Positions 9,622 to 20,026 of a stretch of DNA of 64,000 nt are shown here, one piece after another. The translations under genes and the position numbers were made by a program. A model generated the notes under the pieces. It searched no databases. It was not told the origin of the DNA and saw only the letters and a list, made by a program, of their open reading frames with translations. Positions within the stretch are counted from its first letter, which is position 1. The number at the start of each line of letters is the position of its first letter. This DNA comes from Enterobacter dykesii (GTDB taxonomy: Bacteria > Pseudomonadota > Gammaproteobacteria > Enterobacterales > Enterobacteriaceae): NCBI RefSeq assembly GCF_008364625.2, contig NZ_CP126604.1, positions 1,240,001 through 1,304,000 of the forward strand, written 5' to 3'.

Positions 9622-10413
9622 ATGCCTGAAGGTCCGGAGATCCGCCGTGCGGCGGATAGCCTGGAGGCGGCGATAAAGGGCAAACCTCTGACGGATGTCT
9701 GGTTTGCTTTTCCTCAGCTAAAACCGTTTGAATCACAGCTGGTGGGCCAGACTGTGACTCATATTGAAACGCGCGGCAAGGCCCTGCTTACGCACTTTTC
9801 CCATAACCTGACGTTATATAGCCATAATCAGCTTTACGGCGTCTGGCGCGTGGTGGAGGCGGGTGAGCAGCCGCAAACCACCCGCGTGCTCCGCGTCAGG
9901 CTGCAAACGGCGGATAAAGCGATCCTGCTCTATAGCGCGTCGGATATCGAAATGTTAACGCCGGAGCAACTGCTGATGCATCCGTTCCTGCAGCGAGTCG
10001 GGCCAGACGTGCTGGACATGCGCCTGACGGCAAGCGACGTGAAGGCCCGGCTGCTATCCCCCAAATTCCGCAACCGGCAGTTTTCCAGCCTGTTCCTTGA
10101 CCAGGCCTTTCTGGCCGGGCTTGGCAACTACCTGCGGGTAGAGATCCTCTGGGAAGTCGGGCTGGCGCCGCAGCATAAAGCGTCTCAGCTGAGCGATGAA
10201 CAGCTGGAGGCGTTATCCCACGCGCTGCTGGATATTCCGCGGCTCTCTTACAACACGCGCGGCGTGGTGGATGAGAATACCCATCACGGGGCACTGTTCC
10301 GCTTTAAGGTGTTTCATCGGGCGGGGAAAAAGTGCGAGCGGTGCGGCGGGATTATTGACAGGATTATGCTCTCTTCAAGACCTTTTAACTGGTGCCCACA
10401 CTGCCAGAAATAA
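9622..10413 (+). CDS. nei: Endonuclease VIII (DNA glycosylase/AP lyase)
   Basis: Base-excision repair enzyme that removes oxidised pyrimidines and cuts the abasic site. 263 residues, same as E. coli Nei. After Met removal the catalytic Pro and Glu are in [14 protein letters not shown]; a helix–two-turn–helix region ([16 protein letters not shown]) and a C-terminal zinc finger with CERCGG and CPHC are seen. It closes the phrB–ybgI–pxpBCA–nei group and is followed by a terminator. Confidence 0.97.
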   Translation: MPEGPEIRRAADSLEAAIKGKPLTDVWFAFPQLKPFESQLVGQTVTHIETRGKALLTHFSHNLTLYSHNQLYGVWRVVEAGEQPQTTRVLRVRLQTADKAILLYSASDIEMLTPEQLLMHPFLQRVGPDVLDMRLTASDVKARLLSPKFRNRQFSSLFLDQAFLAGLGNYLRVEILWEVGLAPQHKASQLSDEQLEALSHALLDIPRLSYNTRGVVDENTHHGALFRFKVFHRAGKKCERCGGIIDRIMLSSRPFNWCPHCQK

Positions 10414-10417
10414 AAGT

Positions 10418-10444
10418 AAAACGGCAACGAAAGTTGCCGTTTTT
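10418..10444 (+). terminator. Rho-independent terminator after nei
   Basis: AAAACGGCAAC, a GAAA tetraloop, GTTGCCGTTTT and further T: a textbook stem and U-run starting four bases after the nei stop. Confidence 0.92.
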
Positions 10445-10452
10445 AAGGTTTT

Positions 10453-10488
10453 CACCCTCTCCCTGTGGGGGAGGGTCGGGGTGAGGGG
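10453..10488. repeat. Intergenic palindromic repeat (CCCTCTCCC family), copy 1
   Basis: CACCCTCTCCC, a short loop and GGGGGAGGGT, followed by CGGGGTGAGGGG. Related palindromes occur at 15700–15733 (opposite orientation) and 62387–62407. All are intergenic, just after gene ends, as expected for a dispersed extragenic palindrome. Confidence 0.7.
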
Positions 10489-10510
10489 ATCAGGCCGCAC
10501 CCAACTTCTG

Positions 10511-11794
10511 TTAGCGCTTAATATCAGACTTAAAATCACGCTGCTCGTAGCCGGTATACAGCTGACGAGGACGGGCGATTTTCATGCCTTCGCTGTGCAT
10601 TTCGTTCCAGTGCGCAATCCAGCCTACGGTACGGGCCATGGCGAAGATCACGGTGAACATGGAAGACGGAATGCCCATCGCTTTCAGAATAATGCCAGAG
10701 TAGAAATCGACGTTCGGGTAGAGTTTCTTCTCGATGAAGTACGGGTCGTTCAGCGCGATGTGTTCCAGCTCCATCGCCACTTCCAGCAGGTCATCTTTGG
10801 TGCCCAGTTCTTTTAGCACTTCGTGGCAGGTCTCACGCATGACGGTGGCGCGCGGGTCGTAGTTTTTGTAAACACGGTGACCGAAGCCCATCAGGCGGAA
10901 GGAGTCATTCTTGTCTTTCGCGCGACGCACGAACTCAGGAATGTGCTCAACGGTGCTGATCTCTTCCAGCATCTTCAGTGCCGCTTCGTTCGCGCCACCG
11001 TGCGCCGGTCCCCACAGGGAGGCGATGCCCGCAGCGATACAGGCGAACGGGTTCGCGCCTGAAGAGCCCGCGGTACGGACGGTAGAGGTAGAGGCGTTCT
11101 GTTCGTGGTCAGCGTGCAGGATCAGAATACGGTCCATCGCGCGTTCCAGCACCGGGTTCACTTCGTACTCTTCGCACGGCGTGGAGAACATCATGCGCAG
11201 GAAGTTACCCGCGTAGGAGAGGTCGTTGCGCGGATACACAAACGGCTGACCGATGGAGTATTTGTAGCACATCGCCGCCATGGTAGGCATTTTGGACAGC
11301 AGGCGGAACGCCGCGATATCGCGGTGACGCGGGTTATTCACGTCAAGGGAGTCATGGTAGAACGCCGCCAGCGCACCGGTGATACCGCACATCACCGCCA
11401 TCGGGTGAGAGTCACGGCGGAACGCATGGAACAGACGGGTAATCTGCTCATGGATCATGGTGTGACGGGTCACGGTGGTTTTGAATTCATCGTACTGTGC
11501 CTGCGTCGGTTTTTCGCCGTTCAGCAGGATGTAGCACACTTCCAGATAGTTGGATTCGGTGGCTAACTGATCGATGGGGAAGCCGCGATGGAGCAGGATA
11601 CCTTCGTCACCGTCAATGTAGGTGATTTTGGATTCGCAAGATGCGGTAGAGGTAAATCCAGGGTCAAAGGTGAATACACCTTTAGAGCCCAGCGTACGGA
11701 TATCAATAACATCCTGACCGAGCGTGCCTTTTAGCACATCCAGTTCAATAGCAGTGTCACCATTTAGGGTGAGCGTTGCCTTTGTATCAGCCAT
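10511..11794 (-). CDS. gltA: Citrate synthase, type II
   Basis: Condenses acetyl-CoA and oxaloacetate to citrate, the entry step of the TCA cycle. 427 residues as in E. coli, i.e. the large hexameric form inhibited by NADH in Gram-negative bacteria. The catalytic histidines are in [14 protein letters not shown] and [15 protein letters not shown] and the catalytic Asp in [10 protein letters not shown]. It is transcribed away from sdhCDAB–sucABCD, sharing a 654-base control region. Confidence 0.98.
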   Translation of the reverse strand: MADTKATLTLNGDTAIELDVLKGTLGQDVIDIRTLGSKGVFTFDPGFTSTASCESKITYIDGDEGILLHRGFPIDQLATESNYLEVCYILLNGEKPTQAQYDEFKTTVTRHTMIHEQITRLFHAFRRDSHPMAVMCGITGALAAFYHDSLDVNNPRHRDIAAFRLLSKMPTMAAMCYKYSIGQPFVYPRNDLSYAGNFLRMMFSTPCEEYEVNPVLERAMDRILILHADHEQNASTSTVRTAGSSGANPFACIAAGIASLWGPAHGGANEAALKMLEEISTVEHIPEFVRRAKDKNDSFRLMGFGHRVYKNYDPRATVMRETCHEVLKELGTKDDLLEVAMELEHIALNDPYFIEKKLYPNVDFYSGIILKAMGIPSSMFTVIFAMARTVGWIAHWNEMHSEGMKIARPRQLYTGYEQRDFKSDIKR

Positions 11795-12448
11795 TTACGG
11801 TCTCCTTAGCGCCTTATGCTTAAGACTGCGCTTTACCGGATTTGCTTTCAGCTGTTAATCACCGTTACCAGATTGTTATTTGGCTTTCCGCTCAGCTCAC
11901 GAGGACAAACCAGGGTACAGAGCTATGGCGCCTTGCAGGTAAACGAATGAAATATCAGTGAAACAACAGCAAATCAGCGTTTTTGCAGTCCGAATTATTC
12001 AAACCTGTATATCACTAATAACTGTCCTGATAACTTCGGTCAATACCATCACACTGTTACATAACTATTTGTCAGGTGAAAGAGAGACCTCATAACTTTT
12101 GCGCATTATATGCCTTTTCTGATGACGTTTGTAACAATATTGTTTAACATTTGTCAAATCAGATGATTAAAAATTAAAAAGATGTTGTTATCGTGACCCT
12201 GATCACTGTTCCAGAGAAAACCCGACAAACTGTATGTAGGTTAATTGTAATGATTTTGTGAACGGCCTATACTGCCGCCAGGTCTCCGGAACACCCTGCA
12301 ATCCCGAGCCACCCAGCGTTGTAACGTGTCGTTTAAGCATCTGGAAGCAATGTTTTGCATGACGCGCAGTTATAGAAAAGGAACGCTGCTTGACCCGCAT
12401 CGCATTCCGGAGGAAGGAAACAATAAGAACAGCATGTGGGCGTTATTC
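11795..12448. promoter_or_regulatory. gltA–sdhC divergent control region
   Basis: A 654-base gap without a credible gene between the divergent gltA and sdhC starts. It is AT-rich in 11940–12250. In E. coli the same gap carries promoters for both directions and sites for ArcA, CRP and FNR, and sdhC mRNA is a target of small RNAs; I can place only the sdhC promoter with confidence. A reading frame from 12326 that runs into sdhC is an upstream extension, not a gene. Confidence 0.7.
12245..12273 (+). promoter_or_regulatory. sdhC promoter (-35 TTGTAA, -10 TATACT)
   Basis: TTGTAA at 12245–12250 and TATACT at 12268–12273 with an exact 17-base spacer. The surrounding bases closely resemble the E. 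coli sdhCDAB promoter as I remember it. Transcription would start near 12280, about 170 bases before sdhC, giving a long 5' leader. Confidence 0.75.
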
Positions 12449-12838
12449 ATGATAAGAAATGTGAAAAAACAAAGACCTGTCAATCTGGATCTCAAAACGA
12501 TCCGGTTCCCTGTAACAGCAATAGCGTCCATTCTGCACCGTGTTTCAGGTGTGATTACGTTTGTGGCGGTCGGTATTTTACTGTGGTTACTGGGCACCAG
12601 CCTCTCTTCCCCTGAAGGATTCCTCCAGGCCTCTGCCATCATGAACAGCTTCTTCGTGAAATTCATCATGTGGGGCATTCTGACCGCGCTGGCGTACCAC
12701 GTCGTCGTCGGTGTTCGCCATATGCTGATGGACTTTGGCTACCTGGAAGAGACTTTCGAAGCCGGGAAACGCTCCGCTAACATTTCATTTGTGATTACTG
12801 TCGTGCTTTCACTTCTCGCAGGAGTTCTCGTATGGTAA
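12449..12838 (+). CDS. sdhC: Succinate dehydrogenase cytochrome b556 subunit
   Basis: Membrane anchor of complex II. 129 residues from [20 protein letters not shown], with three hydrophobic segments; SILHRVSG carries quinone-site residues and [14 protein letters not shown] the haem b ligand histidine (His84 in E. coli). An ATG five codons earlier (12434) is a possible alternative start. The end overlaps sdhD by seven bases. First gene of the sdhCDAB–sucABCD run. Confidence 0.96.
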   Translation: MIRNVKKQRPVNLDLKTIRFPVTAIASILHRVSGVITFVAVGILLWLLGTSLSSPEGFLQASAIMNSFFVKFIMWGILTALAYHVVVGVRHMLMDFGYLEETFEAGKRSANISFVITVVLSLLAGVLVW

Positions 12839-13179
12839 GCAACGCCTCCGCATTAGGACGCAACGGCGTACATGACTTCATTCTGGTCCGTGCTACCGCC
12901 ATCGTTCTCACTCTTTACATCATCTATATGATCGGGTTCTTCGCGACCAGCGGCACGCTGACGTGGGAAATCTGGAGTGGGTTCTTCGGATCCGCCTTCA
13001 CCAAAGTGTTCACCCTGCTGGCTCTGTTCTCCATCCTTATTCATGCCTGGATTGGCATGTGGCAGGTGTTGACCGATTACGTTAAACCGCTGGCGATTCG
13101 CCTCCCACTGCAGCTGGCCATTGTTGTTGCACTGGTGGTTTACGTTATTTATGGATTCGTTGTGGTGTGGGGTGTGTAA
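12832..13179 (+). CDS. sdhD: Succinate dehydrogenase hydrophobic membrane anchor subunit
   Basis: 115-residue second membrane anchor of complex II with three hydrophobic segments. The haem ligand histidine is in [18 protein letters not shown]. Together with SdhC it binds haem b and ubiquinone and holds SdhAB at the inner face of the membrane. It overlaps sdhC by seven bases and sdhA by one (TAATG), indicating coupled translation. Confidence 0.97.
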   Translation: MVSNASALGRNGVHDFILVRATAIVLTLYIIYMIGFFATSGTLTWEIWSGFFGSAFTKVFTLLALFSILIHAWIGMWQVLTDYVKPLAIRLPLQLAIVVALVVYVIYGFVVVWGV

Positions 13180-14945
13180 TGAAACTGCCAGTCAGAGAAT
13201 TTGATGCTGTTGTAATTGGTGCCGGTGGCGCAGGTATGCGTGCCGCACTGCAAATTTCCCAGAGCGGCCAGACCTGTGCGCTGCTCTCTAAAGTTTTCCC
13301 GACCCGTTCCCACACTGTGTCTGCGCAGGGCGGTATCACCGTTGCGCTGGGTAACTCCCATGAAGATAACTGGGAATGGCACATGTACGACACGGTAAAA
13401 GGTTCCGACTACATCGGCGACCAGGATGCCATCGAATATATGTGTAAAACCGGCCCGGAAGCGATTCTGGAGCTGGACCACATGGGTCTGCCGTTCTCCC
13501 GTCTGGAAAATGGCACCATCTATCAGCGTCCGTTTGGCGGCCAGTCGAAAAACTTCGGCGGCGAGCAGGCGGCACGCACCGCGGCGGCGGCTGACCGTAC
13601 CGGTCACGCACTGCTGCACACCCTGTATCAGCAGAACCTGAAAAACCATACCACCATCTTCTCCGAGTGGTACGCGCTGGATCTGGTGAAAAACGCCGAT
13701 GGCGCAATCGTCGGCTGTACCGCGCTGTGCATCGAAACCGGTGAAGTGGTTTACTTCAAAGCCCGCGCTACCGTGCTGGCTACCGGCGGCGCAGGCCGTA
13801 TCTATCAGTCCACCACCAACGCCCACATCAACACCGGTGACGGCGTCGGTATGGCTATCCGCGCGGGCGTGCCGGTTCAGGATATGGAGATGTGGCAGTT
13901 CCACCCAACCGGTATCGCCGGTGCGGGCGTTCTGGTGACGGAAGGCTGCCGCGGTGAAGGTGGCTACCTGCTGAACAAACACGGCGAACGCTTCATGGAG
14001 CGTTATGCCCCGAATGCGAAAGACCTGGCGGGTCGTGACGTGGTGGCGCGTTCCATCATGATCGAGATTCGTGAAGGCCGCGGCTGTGACGGCCCGTGGG
14101 GTCCACACGCGAAGCTGAAGCTCGACCATCTGGGTAAAGAGGTTCTGGAATCTCGTCTGCCGGGCATCCTGGAACTGTCCCGCACCTTCGCACACGTCGA
14201 CCCGGTGAAAGAGCCGATTCCGGTTATCCCAACCTGCCACTACATGATGGGCGGTATTCCGACCAAAGTGACCGGTCAGGCGCTGACCGTGAACGAGCAG
14301 GGCGAAGACGTGGTCATTCCTGGCCTGTTCGCGGTAGGCGAAATTGCCTGCGTATCCGTACACGGTGCAAACCGCCTGGGCGGTAACTCCCTGCTGGATC
14401 TGGTGGTGTTTGGTCGTGCAGTCGGTCTGCATCTGCAGGAATCTATTGCCGAGCAGGGCGCACTGCGTGACGCGACCGACGACGAAATTGATGCCTCTCT
14501 TGAGCGCCTCAACCGCTGGAACGGTAACCGTAACGGCGAAGATCCGGTGGAAATCCGCAAAGCGCTGCAGGAATGCATGCAGCACAACTTCTCGGTATTC
14601 CGCGAAGGCGACGCGATGGCCAAAGGTCTTGAGCAGCTGAAAGCGATCCGCGAGCGTCTGAAAAATGCCCGTCTGGACGACACCTCCAGCGAATTCAACA
14701 CCCAGCGCGTTGAGTGCCTGGAGCTGGATAACCTGATGGAAACCGCGTTCGCGACGGCGATGTCGGCAAACTTCCGTACCGAAAGCCGTGGCGCGCATAG
14801 CCGCTTCGACTTCCCGGATCGTGATGACGAAAACTGGCTGTGCCATTCCCTGTATCTGCCAGAGTCGGAATCCATGACGCGTCGTAGCGTCAACATGGAA
14901 CCGAAACTGCGTCCGGCGTTCCCGCCGAAGATTCGTACTTACTAA
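13179..14945 (+). CDS. sdhA: Succinate dehydrogenase flavoprotein subunit
   Basis: Oxidises succinate to fumarate with covalently bound FAD. 588 residues from [20 protein letters not shown], where VIGAGGAG is the Rossmann FAD motif. The histidine for covalent FAD is in [14 protein letters not shown]; substrate-site motifs include [15 protein letters not shown] and the R-containing [19 protein letters not shown] frame start four codons upstream is rejected because the TAATG overlap with sdhD fixes the start. A 565-codon frame on the opposite strand is a codon-bias shadow. Confidence 0.98.
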   Translation: MKLPVREFDAVVIGAGGAGMRAALQISQSGQTCALLSKVFPTRSHTVSAQGGITVALGNSHEDNWEWHMYDTVKGSDYIGDQDAIEYMCKTGPEAILELDHMGLPFSRLENGTIYQRPFGGQSKNFGGEQAARTAAAADRTGHALLHTLYQQNLKNHTTIFSEWYALDLVKNADGAIVGCTALCIETGEVVYFKARATVLATGGAGRIYQSTTNAHINTGDGVGMAIRAGVPVQDMEMWQFHPTGIAGAGVLVTEGCRGEGGYLLNKHGERFMERYAPNAKDLAGRDVVARSIMIEIREGRGCDGPWGPHAKLKLDHLGKEVLESRLPGILELSRTFAHVDPVKEPIPVIPTCHYMMGGIPTKVTGQALTVNEQGEDVVIPGLFAVGEIACVSVHGANRLGGNSLLDLVVFGRAVGLHLQESIAEQGALRDATDDEIDASLERLNRWNGNRNGEDPVEIRKALQECMQHNFSVFREGDAMAKGLEQLKAIRERLKNARLDDTSSEFNTQRVECLELDNLMETAFATAMSANFRTESRGAHSRFDFPDRDDENWLCHSLYLPESESMTRRSVNMEPKLRPAFPPKIRTY

Positions 14946-14960
14946 TGCGGAGAAAGGATA

Positions 14961-15677
14961 ATGAAACTCGAATTCTCAGTTTATCGTTATAACCCGGATG
15001 TTGATGACGCTCCGCGTATGCAGGACTACACCCTGGAAGCGGAAGAAGGTCGCGACATGATGCTGCTGGATGCGTTAATCCAGCTGAAAGAAAAAGATCC
15101 TACGCTGTCGTTCCGCCGCTCCTGCCGTGAAGGGGTTTGTGGCTCTGACGGTGTGAACATGAACGGCAAAAATGGCCTGGCCTGCATCACGCCAATTTCA
15201 GCGTTGCAGCGTCCTGGTCAGAAAATTGTTATCCGTCCTCTGCCAGGCCTGCCGGTCGTGCGTGATTTGGTGGTAGACATGGGGCAATTCTATGCACAAT
15301 ATGAGAAGATTAAGCCTTACTTATTGAATAATGGGCAAAATCCACCCGCTCGCGAGCACTTACAGTCTCCTGAGCAGCGTGAAAAACTCGATGGGTTGTA
15401 CGAGTGTATTCTCTGCGCATGCTGTTCAACGTCCTGCCCGTCGTTCTGGTGGAACCCGGACAAGTTTATCGGCCCGGCCGGTCTGCTGGCTGCCTATCGC
15501 TTCCTGATCGATAGCCGCGACACCGAAACCGACAGCCGTCTGGAAGGACTGAGTGACGCTTTCAGCGTATTCCGCTGCCATAGCATCATGAACTGCGTCA
15601 GTGTGTGTCCGAAGGGGCTGAACCCGACGCGCGCCATCGGTCATATTAAGTCGATGCTGCTGCAGCGCAGTGCGTAA
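14961..15677 (+). CDS. sdhB: Succinate dehydrogenase iron-sulfur subunit
   Basis: 238-residue electron-transfer subunit of complex II. The plant-type [2Fe-2S] cysteines are in SCREGVCGSDG and NGLAC, the [4Fe-4S] set in CILCACCSTSC, and the [3Fe-4S] set in CHSIMNC and CPKG, giving three clusters in order. It follows sdhA by 15 bases with an AGAAAGGA ribosome binding site. The 3' untranslated region ahead of sucA holds repeats and hairpins. Confidence 0.98.
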   Translation: MKLEFSVYRYNPDVDDAPRMQDYTLEAEEGRDMMLLDALIQLKEKDPTLSFRRSCREGVCGSDGVNMNGKNGLACITPISALQRPGQKIVIRPLPGLPVVRDLVVDMGQFYAQYEKIKPYLLNNGQNPPAREHLQSPEQREKLDGLYECILCACCSTSCPSFWWNPDKFIGPAGLLAAYRFLIDSRDTETDSRLEGLSDAFSVFRCHSIMNCVSVCPKGLNPTRAIGHIKSMLLQRSA

Positions 15678-15699
15678 GTAGTAAGAGGGGAGCGCTGTT

Positions 15700-15733
15700 C
15701 CCCTCACCCTAACCCTCTCCCAAAGGGAGAGGG
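15700..15733. repeat. Intergenic palindromic repeat (CCCTCTCCC family), copy 2
   Basis: CCCCTCACCC, then CCCTCTCCC pairing with GGGAGAGGG. It is the reverse-oriented relative of the copy at 10453–10488 and sits 23 bases after sdhB, within the sdhB–sucA transcript. Confidence 0.72.
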
Positions 15734-15746
15734 AACAGATTGCAGA

Positions 15747-15790
15747 AACCTTTAAAAACTGCCCTGAAGTTTAGACAGTTTCTAAAGGTT
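15747..15790 (+). ncRNA. Long hairpin in the sdhB–sucA spacer, possible SdhX-like RNA
   Basis: AACCTTTAAAAACTG (15747–15761) pairs with CAGTTTCTAAAGGTT (15776–15790) with a single mismatch around a 14-base loop. No U-run follows, so it is not a plain terminator. In E. coli the small RNA SdhX (RybD) is processed from the end of sdhB at this locus; whether this hairpin is the counterpart is inference. Confidence 0.4.
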
Positions 15791-15872
15791 CCTTCGCGGG
15801 CCAAATGAAAAGAGCTCGCAGGTGAACCCCGGCACGTACACGTGGTGTGCGTGGTAGTTTCTACGGCGAAAG

Positions 15873-15890
15873 TAAGCATAAAAATGCTTA
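15873..15890 (+). promoter_or_regulatory. Perfect hairpin abutting the sucA ribosome binding site
   Basis: TAAGCAT, four A, ATGCTTA: a perfect seven-pair stem whose last two bases touch the AAGGGA ribosome binding site of sucA. It could modulate sucA translation or protect a processed 5' end. By-eye structure only. Confidence 0.45.
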
Positions 15891-15900
15891 AGGGATCACG

Positions 15901-18708
15901 ATGCAGAACGGCGCAATGAAAGCCTGGCTGGACTCTTCTTTCCTTTCTGGTGCGAACCAGAGCTGGATTGAACAGCTCTATGAAGACTTCTTAACCGATC
16001 CTGACTCAGTGGACGCTAACTGGCGTTCCATGTTCCAGCAGTTGCCTGGCACAGGGGTCAAACCGGATCAATTCCATTCCAAAACACGTGATTATTTCCG
16101 TCGTCTGGCGAAGGATGCCTCACGTTACTCTTCTGCGATTTCCGACCCTGACACCAATGCGAAGCAGGTTAAAGTCCTGCAGCTTATCAACGCTTATCGC
16201 TTCCGCGGTCACCAGCATGCGAATCTCGATCCGCTGGGACTGTGGCAGCAAGACCGTGTGGCCGATCTCGATCCGGCGTATCACGATCTGAACGAGGCCG
16301 ATTTCCAGGAAAGCTTTAACGTAGGTTCCTTTGCCATCGGCAAAGACACGATGAAGCTGGGCGATCTGATTGACGCGCTCAAGCAAACCTACTGCGGCTC
16401 CATCGGCGCGGAATACATGCACATTACCTCTACCGAAGAGAAACGCTGGATCCAGCAGCGTATCGAATCCGTAGCGGGCCACGCGACCTTCTCGGCTGAC
16501 GAGAAAAAACGCTTCCTGAACGAACTGACCGCAGCGGAAGGGCTTGAGCGCTATCTGGGCGCGAAATTCCCGGGCGCAAAACGCTTCTCGCTGGAAGGCG
16601 GTGACGCGCTGGTGCCGATGCTGAAAGAGCTGATTCGTCACGCAGGCAAGAGCGGCACCCGTGAAGTGGTACTGGGCATGGCGCACCGTGGTCGTCTGAA
16701 CGTGCTGGTCAACGTGCTGGGTAAAAAACCGCAGGACCTGTTCGACGAGTTCGCGGGCAAACATAAAGAACACCTCGGCACTGGCGACGTGAAGTACCAC
16801 ATGGGCTTCTCGTCGGATATCGAAACCGAAGGCGGTCTGGTTCACCTGGCGCTGGCGTTTAACCCGTCACACCTGGAAATCGTTAGCCCGGTGGTTATCG
16901 GTTCCGTGCGTGCGCGTCTGGATCGTCTGGACGAGCCGAGCAGCAACAAAGTTCTGCCAATTACCATCCACGGCGATGCGGCGGTAACAGGGCAGGGCGT
17001 GGTTCAGGAAACCCTGAACATGTCGAAAGCGCGTGGTTATGAAGTGGGCGGTACCGTTCGCATCGTGATCAACAACCAGGTGGGCTTCACCACCTCTAAC
17101 CCATTGGACGCGCGTTCTACCCCATACTGCACCGACATCGGTAAGATGGTGCAGGCGCCAATCTTCCACGTTAACGCGGATGACCCGGAAGCCGTTGCTT
17201 TCGTTACCCGTCTGGCGCTGGACTTCCGTAATACCTTTAAACGCGATGTGTTCATTGACCTCTTCTGCTACCGCCGTCACGGCCACAACGAAGCGGACGA
17301 GCCAAGTGCAACCCAGCCGTTGATGTATCAGAAAATCAAAAAACACCCGACCCCGCGCAAAATCTATGCTGACAAGCTGGAGAGCGACAAAGTGACGACG
17401 CTGGAAGATGCGACCGAAATGGTCAACCTCTACCGCGACGCGCTGGATGCGGGTGAATGCGTGGTGAAAGAGCTGCGCCCGATGAACATGCACTCCTTTA
17501 CCTGGTCGCCGTACCTCAACCACGAGTGGGATGAGAGCTACCCGAACAAGGTTGAGATGAAGCGCCTGCAGGAGCTGGCTAAACGCATCAGCACCGTACC
17601 GGACGCTATCGAGATGCAGTCTCGCGTGGCGAAAATCTACGCTGACCGTCAGTCCATGGCGGCAGGCGAGAAGCTGTTCGACTGGGGCGGCGCGGAAACG
17701 CTGGCTTACGCAACGCTGGTTGACGAAGGCATTCCTGTTCGTCTGTCCGGTGAAGATGCGGGCCGTGGGACCTTCTTCCACCGTCACGCGGTTGTTCACA
17801 ACCAGTCCAACGGTTCAACCTACACCCCGCTGCAGCACGTGCACAACGGTCAGGGCCAGTTCAAGGTCTGGGACTCCGTGCTGTCTGAAGAAGCGGTTCT
17901 GGCCTTCGAATACGGTTACGCCACCGCTGAACCACGTACCCTGACCATCTGGGAAGCGCAGTTCGGTGACTTCGCCAACGGTGCGCAGGTGGTTATCGAC
18001 CAGTTCATCTCCTCCGGCGAGCAGAAGTGGGGCCGCATGTGTGGCCTGGTAATGCTGCTGCCGCACGGTTATGAAGGTCAGGGTCCGGAGCACTCCTCCG
18101 CGCGTCTGGAACGTTATCTGCAGCTCTGCGCCGAGCAGAACATGCAGGTCTGCGTGCCGTCCACCCCAGCTCAGGTCTACCACATGCTGCGTCGTCAGGC
18201 GCTGCGCGGTATGCGCCGTCCGCTGGTGGTGATGTCGCCGAAATCCCTGCTGCGTCATCCGCTGGCGGTGTCCAGCCTGGAAGAACTGGCGAACGGTACT
18301 TTCCAGCCGGCCATCGGTGAAATTGACGAGCTGGATCCGCAGGGCGTGAAGCGCGTGGTGATGTGTTCTGGTAAGGTTTATTACGACCTGCTGGAACAGC
18401 GCCGCAAGAACGATCAGAAAGATGTCGCCATCGTGCGTATCGAACAGCTTTATCCGTTCCCGCATCAGGCGATGCAGGAAGTGCTGAAACAATATGCTCA
18501 CGTACATGATTTTGTCTGGTGCCAGGAAGAGCCGCTCAACCAGGGCGCATGGTACTGCAGCCAGCATCATTTCCGTGAAGTGATTCCATTTGGGTCAGCC
18601 CTGCGTTATGCAGGTCGCCCGGCCTCCGCCTCTCCGGCGGTAGGGTATATGTCCGTTCACCAGAAGCAGCAACAAGATCTGGTCAATGACGCGCTGAACG
18701 TCGATTAA
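15901..18708 (+). CDS. sucA: 2-oxoglutarate dehydrogenase E1 component
   Basis: Thiamine-diphosphate-dependent decarboxylase of the 2-oxoglutarate dehydrogenase complex; it transfers the succinyl group to SucB lipoyl. 935 residues (E. coli 933). Seen are the N-terminal E2-binding segment ([20 protein letters not shown]), the [10 protein letters not shown] and [14 protein letters not shown] motifs, the ThDP/Mg region ending [17 protein letters not shown], and [16 protein letters not shown]. It starts 223 bases after sdhB without an evident terminator between, consistent with read-through from sdh. Confidence 0.98.
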   Translation: MQNGAMKAWLDSSFLSGANQSWIEQLYEDFLTDPDSVDANWRSMFQQLPGTGVKPDQFHSKTRDYFRRLAKDASRYSSAISDPDTNAKQVKVLQLINAYRFRGHQHANLDPLGLWQQDRVADLDPAYHDLNEADFQESFNVGSFAIGKDTMKLGDLIDALKQTYCGSIGAEYMHITSTEEKRWIQQRIESVAGHATFSADEKKRFLNELTAAEGLERYLGAKFPGAKRFSLEGGDALVPMLKELIRHAGKSGTREVVLGMAHRGRLNVLVNVLGKKPQDLFDEFAGKHKEHLGTGDVKYHMGFSSDIETEGGLVHLALAFNPSHLEIVSPVVIGSVRARLDRLDEPSSNKVLPITIHGDAAVTGQGVVQETLNMSKARGYEVGGTVRIVINNQVGFTTSNPLDARSTPYCTDIGKMVQAPIFHVNADDPEAVAFVTRLALDFRNTFKRDVFIDLFCYRRHGHNEADEPSATQPLMYQKIKKHPTPRKIYADKLESDKVTTLEDATEMVNLYRDALDAGECVVKELRPMNMHSFTWSPYLNHEWDESYPNKVEMKRLQELAKRISTVPDAIEMQSRVAKIYADRQSMAAGEKLFDWGGAETLAYATLVDEGIPVRLSGEDAGRGTFFHRHAVVHNQSNGSTYTPLQHVHNGQGQFKVWDSVLSEEAVLAFEYGYATAEPRTLTIWEAQFGDFANGAQVVIDQFISSGEQKWGRMCGLVMLLPHGYEGQGPEHSSARLERYLQLCAEQNMQVCVPSTPAQVYHMLRRQALRGMRRPLVVMSPKSLLRHPLAVSSLEELANGTFQPAIGEIDELDPQGVKRVVMCSGKVYYDLLEQRRKNDQKDVAIVRIEQLYPFPHQAMQEVLKQYAHVHDFVWCQEEPLNQGAWYCSQHHFREVIPFGSALRYAGRPASASPAVGYMSVHQKQQQDLVNDALNVD

Positions 18709-18722
18709 TTAAAGGATACAAA

Positions 18723-19943
18723 ATGAGTAGCGTAGATATTCTTGTTCCCGACCTGCCTGAATCCGTAGCAGATGCGACCGTCGCTACCTGGCACAAAAAA
18801 CCAGGCGATGCCGTTAAGCGCGATGAAGTGCTGGTAGAAATCGAAACTGACAAAGTGGTACTGGAAGTACCGGCTTCGGCGGATGGCGTTCTGGACGCGG
18901 TGCTGGAAGATGAAGGTACCACCGTCACCTCTCGTCAGATCCTGGGTCGCCTGCGTGAAGGCAACAGCGCGGGCAAAGAGTCCAGCGCGAAATCTGAAGA
19001 GAAAGCCTCTACGCCGGCTCAGCGCCAGCAGGCTTCTCTGGAAGAACAGTCTAACGACGCTCTCAGCCCGGCGATCCGTCGCCTGCTGGCTGAACACAGC
19101 CTCGACCCGGCTGCCATCAAAGGCACCGGTGTGGGCGGTCGTCTGACCCGCGAAGACATCGACAAACACCTGGCGAAAGCGCCTGCTCAGGCGGAAGCGA
19201 AAGCTCCTGCGGCAGCACCAGCAGCACAGCCTGCTCTGGGTGCCCGCAGCGAAAAACGCGTGCCGATGACCCGCCTGCGTAAGCGTGTGGCCGAGCGTCT
19301 GCTGGAAGCGAAAAACTCCACAGCGATGCTGACCACCTTCAACGAAGTGAACATGAAGCCAATCATGGACCTGCGTAAGCAGTACGGTGACGCGTTTGAA
19401 AAACGTCACGGTATCCGTCTGGGCTTTATGTCCTTCTACGTGAAGGCGGTAGTTGAAGCGCTGAAACGCTACCCGGAAGTGAACGCGTCTATCGATGGCG
19501 ATGACGTGGTTTACCACAACTATTTCGACGTCAGCATGGCGGTTTCTACTCCACGCGGCCTGGTCACCCCGGTTCTGCGTGATGTGGATACCCTGGGTAT
19601 GGCTGACATCGAGAAAAACATTAAAGAGCTGGCTGTTAAAGGCCGCGACGGCAAGCTGACCGTAGACGACCTGACCGGCGGTAACTTCACCATTACCAAC
19701 GGCGGCGTATTCGGCTCGCTGATGTCTACCCCGATCATTAACCCGCCGCAGAGCGCGATCCTGGGTATGCATGCCATTAAAGATCGCCCTATGGCGGTAG
19801 ACGGTAAAGTTGAGATCCTGCCAATGATGTACCTGGCGCTCTCTTACGATCACCGCCTGATCGACGGCCGCGAGTCCGTGGGCTTCCTGGTCGCGATTAA
19901 AGAGCTGCTGGAAGATCCAACCCGTCTGCTGCTGGACGTCTAG
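18723..19943 (+). CDS. sucB: 2-oxoglutarate dehydrogenase E2, dihydrolipoyl succinyltransferase
   Basis: Core of the 2-oxoglutarate dehydrogenase complex. 406 residues in three parts: a lipoyl domain with the modified lysine in [11 protein letters not shown] (about residue 44), a peripheral-subunit-binding domain ([16 protein letters not shown], then [11 protein letters not shown]) and the trimeric catalytic domain with the active-site [12 protein letters not shown]. Ala/Pro-rich flexible linkers join them. 14 bases after sucA. The E3 subunit (lpd) is not in the window. Confidence 0.98.
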   Translation: MSSVDILVPDLPESVADATVATWHKKPGDAVKRDEVLVEIETDKVVLEVPASADGVLDAVLEDEGTTVTSRQILGRLREGNSAGKESSAKSEEKASTPAQRQQASLEEQSNDALSPAIRRLLAEHSLDPAAIKGTGVGGRLTREDIDKHLAKAPAQAEAKAPAAAPAAQPALGARSEKRVPMTRLRKRVAERLLEAKNSTAMLTTFNEVNMKPIMDLRKQYGDAFEKRHGIRLGFMSFYVKAVVEALKRYPEVNASIDGDDVVYHNYFDVSMAVSTPRGLVTPVLRDVDTLGMADIEKNIKELAVKGRDGKLTVDDLTGGNFTITNGGVFGSLMSTPIINPPQSAILGMHAIKDRPMAVDGKVEILPMMYLALSYDHRLIDGRESVGFLVAIKELLEDPTRLLLDV

Positions 19944-19954
19944 TTTTGCAGTCT

Positions 19955-19981
19955 TGCCCGGCGGCGTATGGCTGCCGGGCC
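19955..19981. repeat. REP-like palindrome between sucB and sucC
   Basis: GCCCGGC and GCCGGGC flank a short loop containing GGCGTATGGCT, in the 83-base sucB–sucC gap. The layout resembles a half REP/PU element; it may adjust mRNA stability between the dehydrogenase and ligase genes. Confidence 0.6.
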
Positions 19982-20026
19982 AATAAAAGCACGACCTAAC
20001 GATTACCTGAAGGATGGATAGAACAC

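Noticed and set aside
12326..12448. N-terminal extension of sdhC from 12326
   Set aside because: It covers the sdhC mRNA leader; SdhC proteins begin at MIRNVKKQR, or at most five codons earlier.
13149..14846. 565-codon open frame opposite sdhA
   Set aside because: Exactly antisense to a fully conserved sdhA; long antisense frames are expected from GC-rich codon bias, and the translation shows no recognisable domain or start context.
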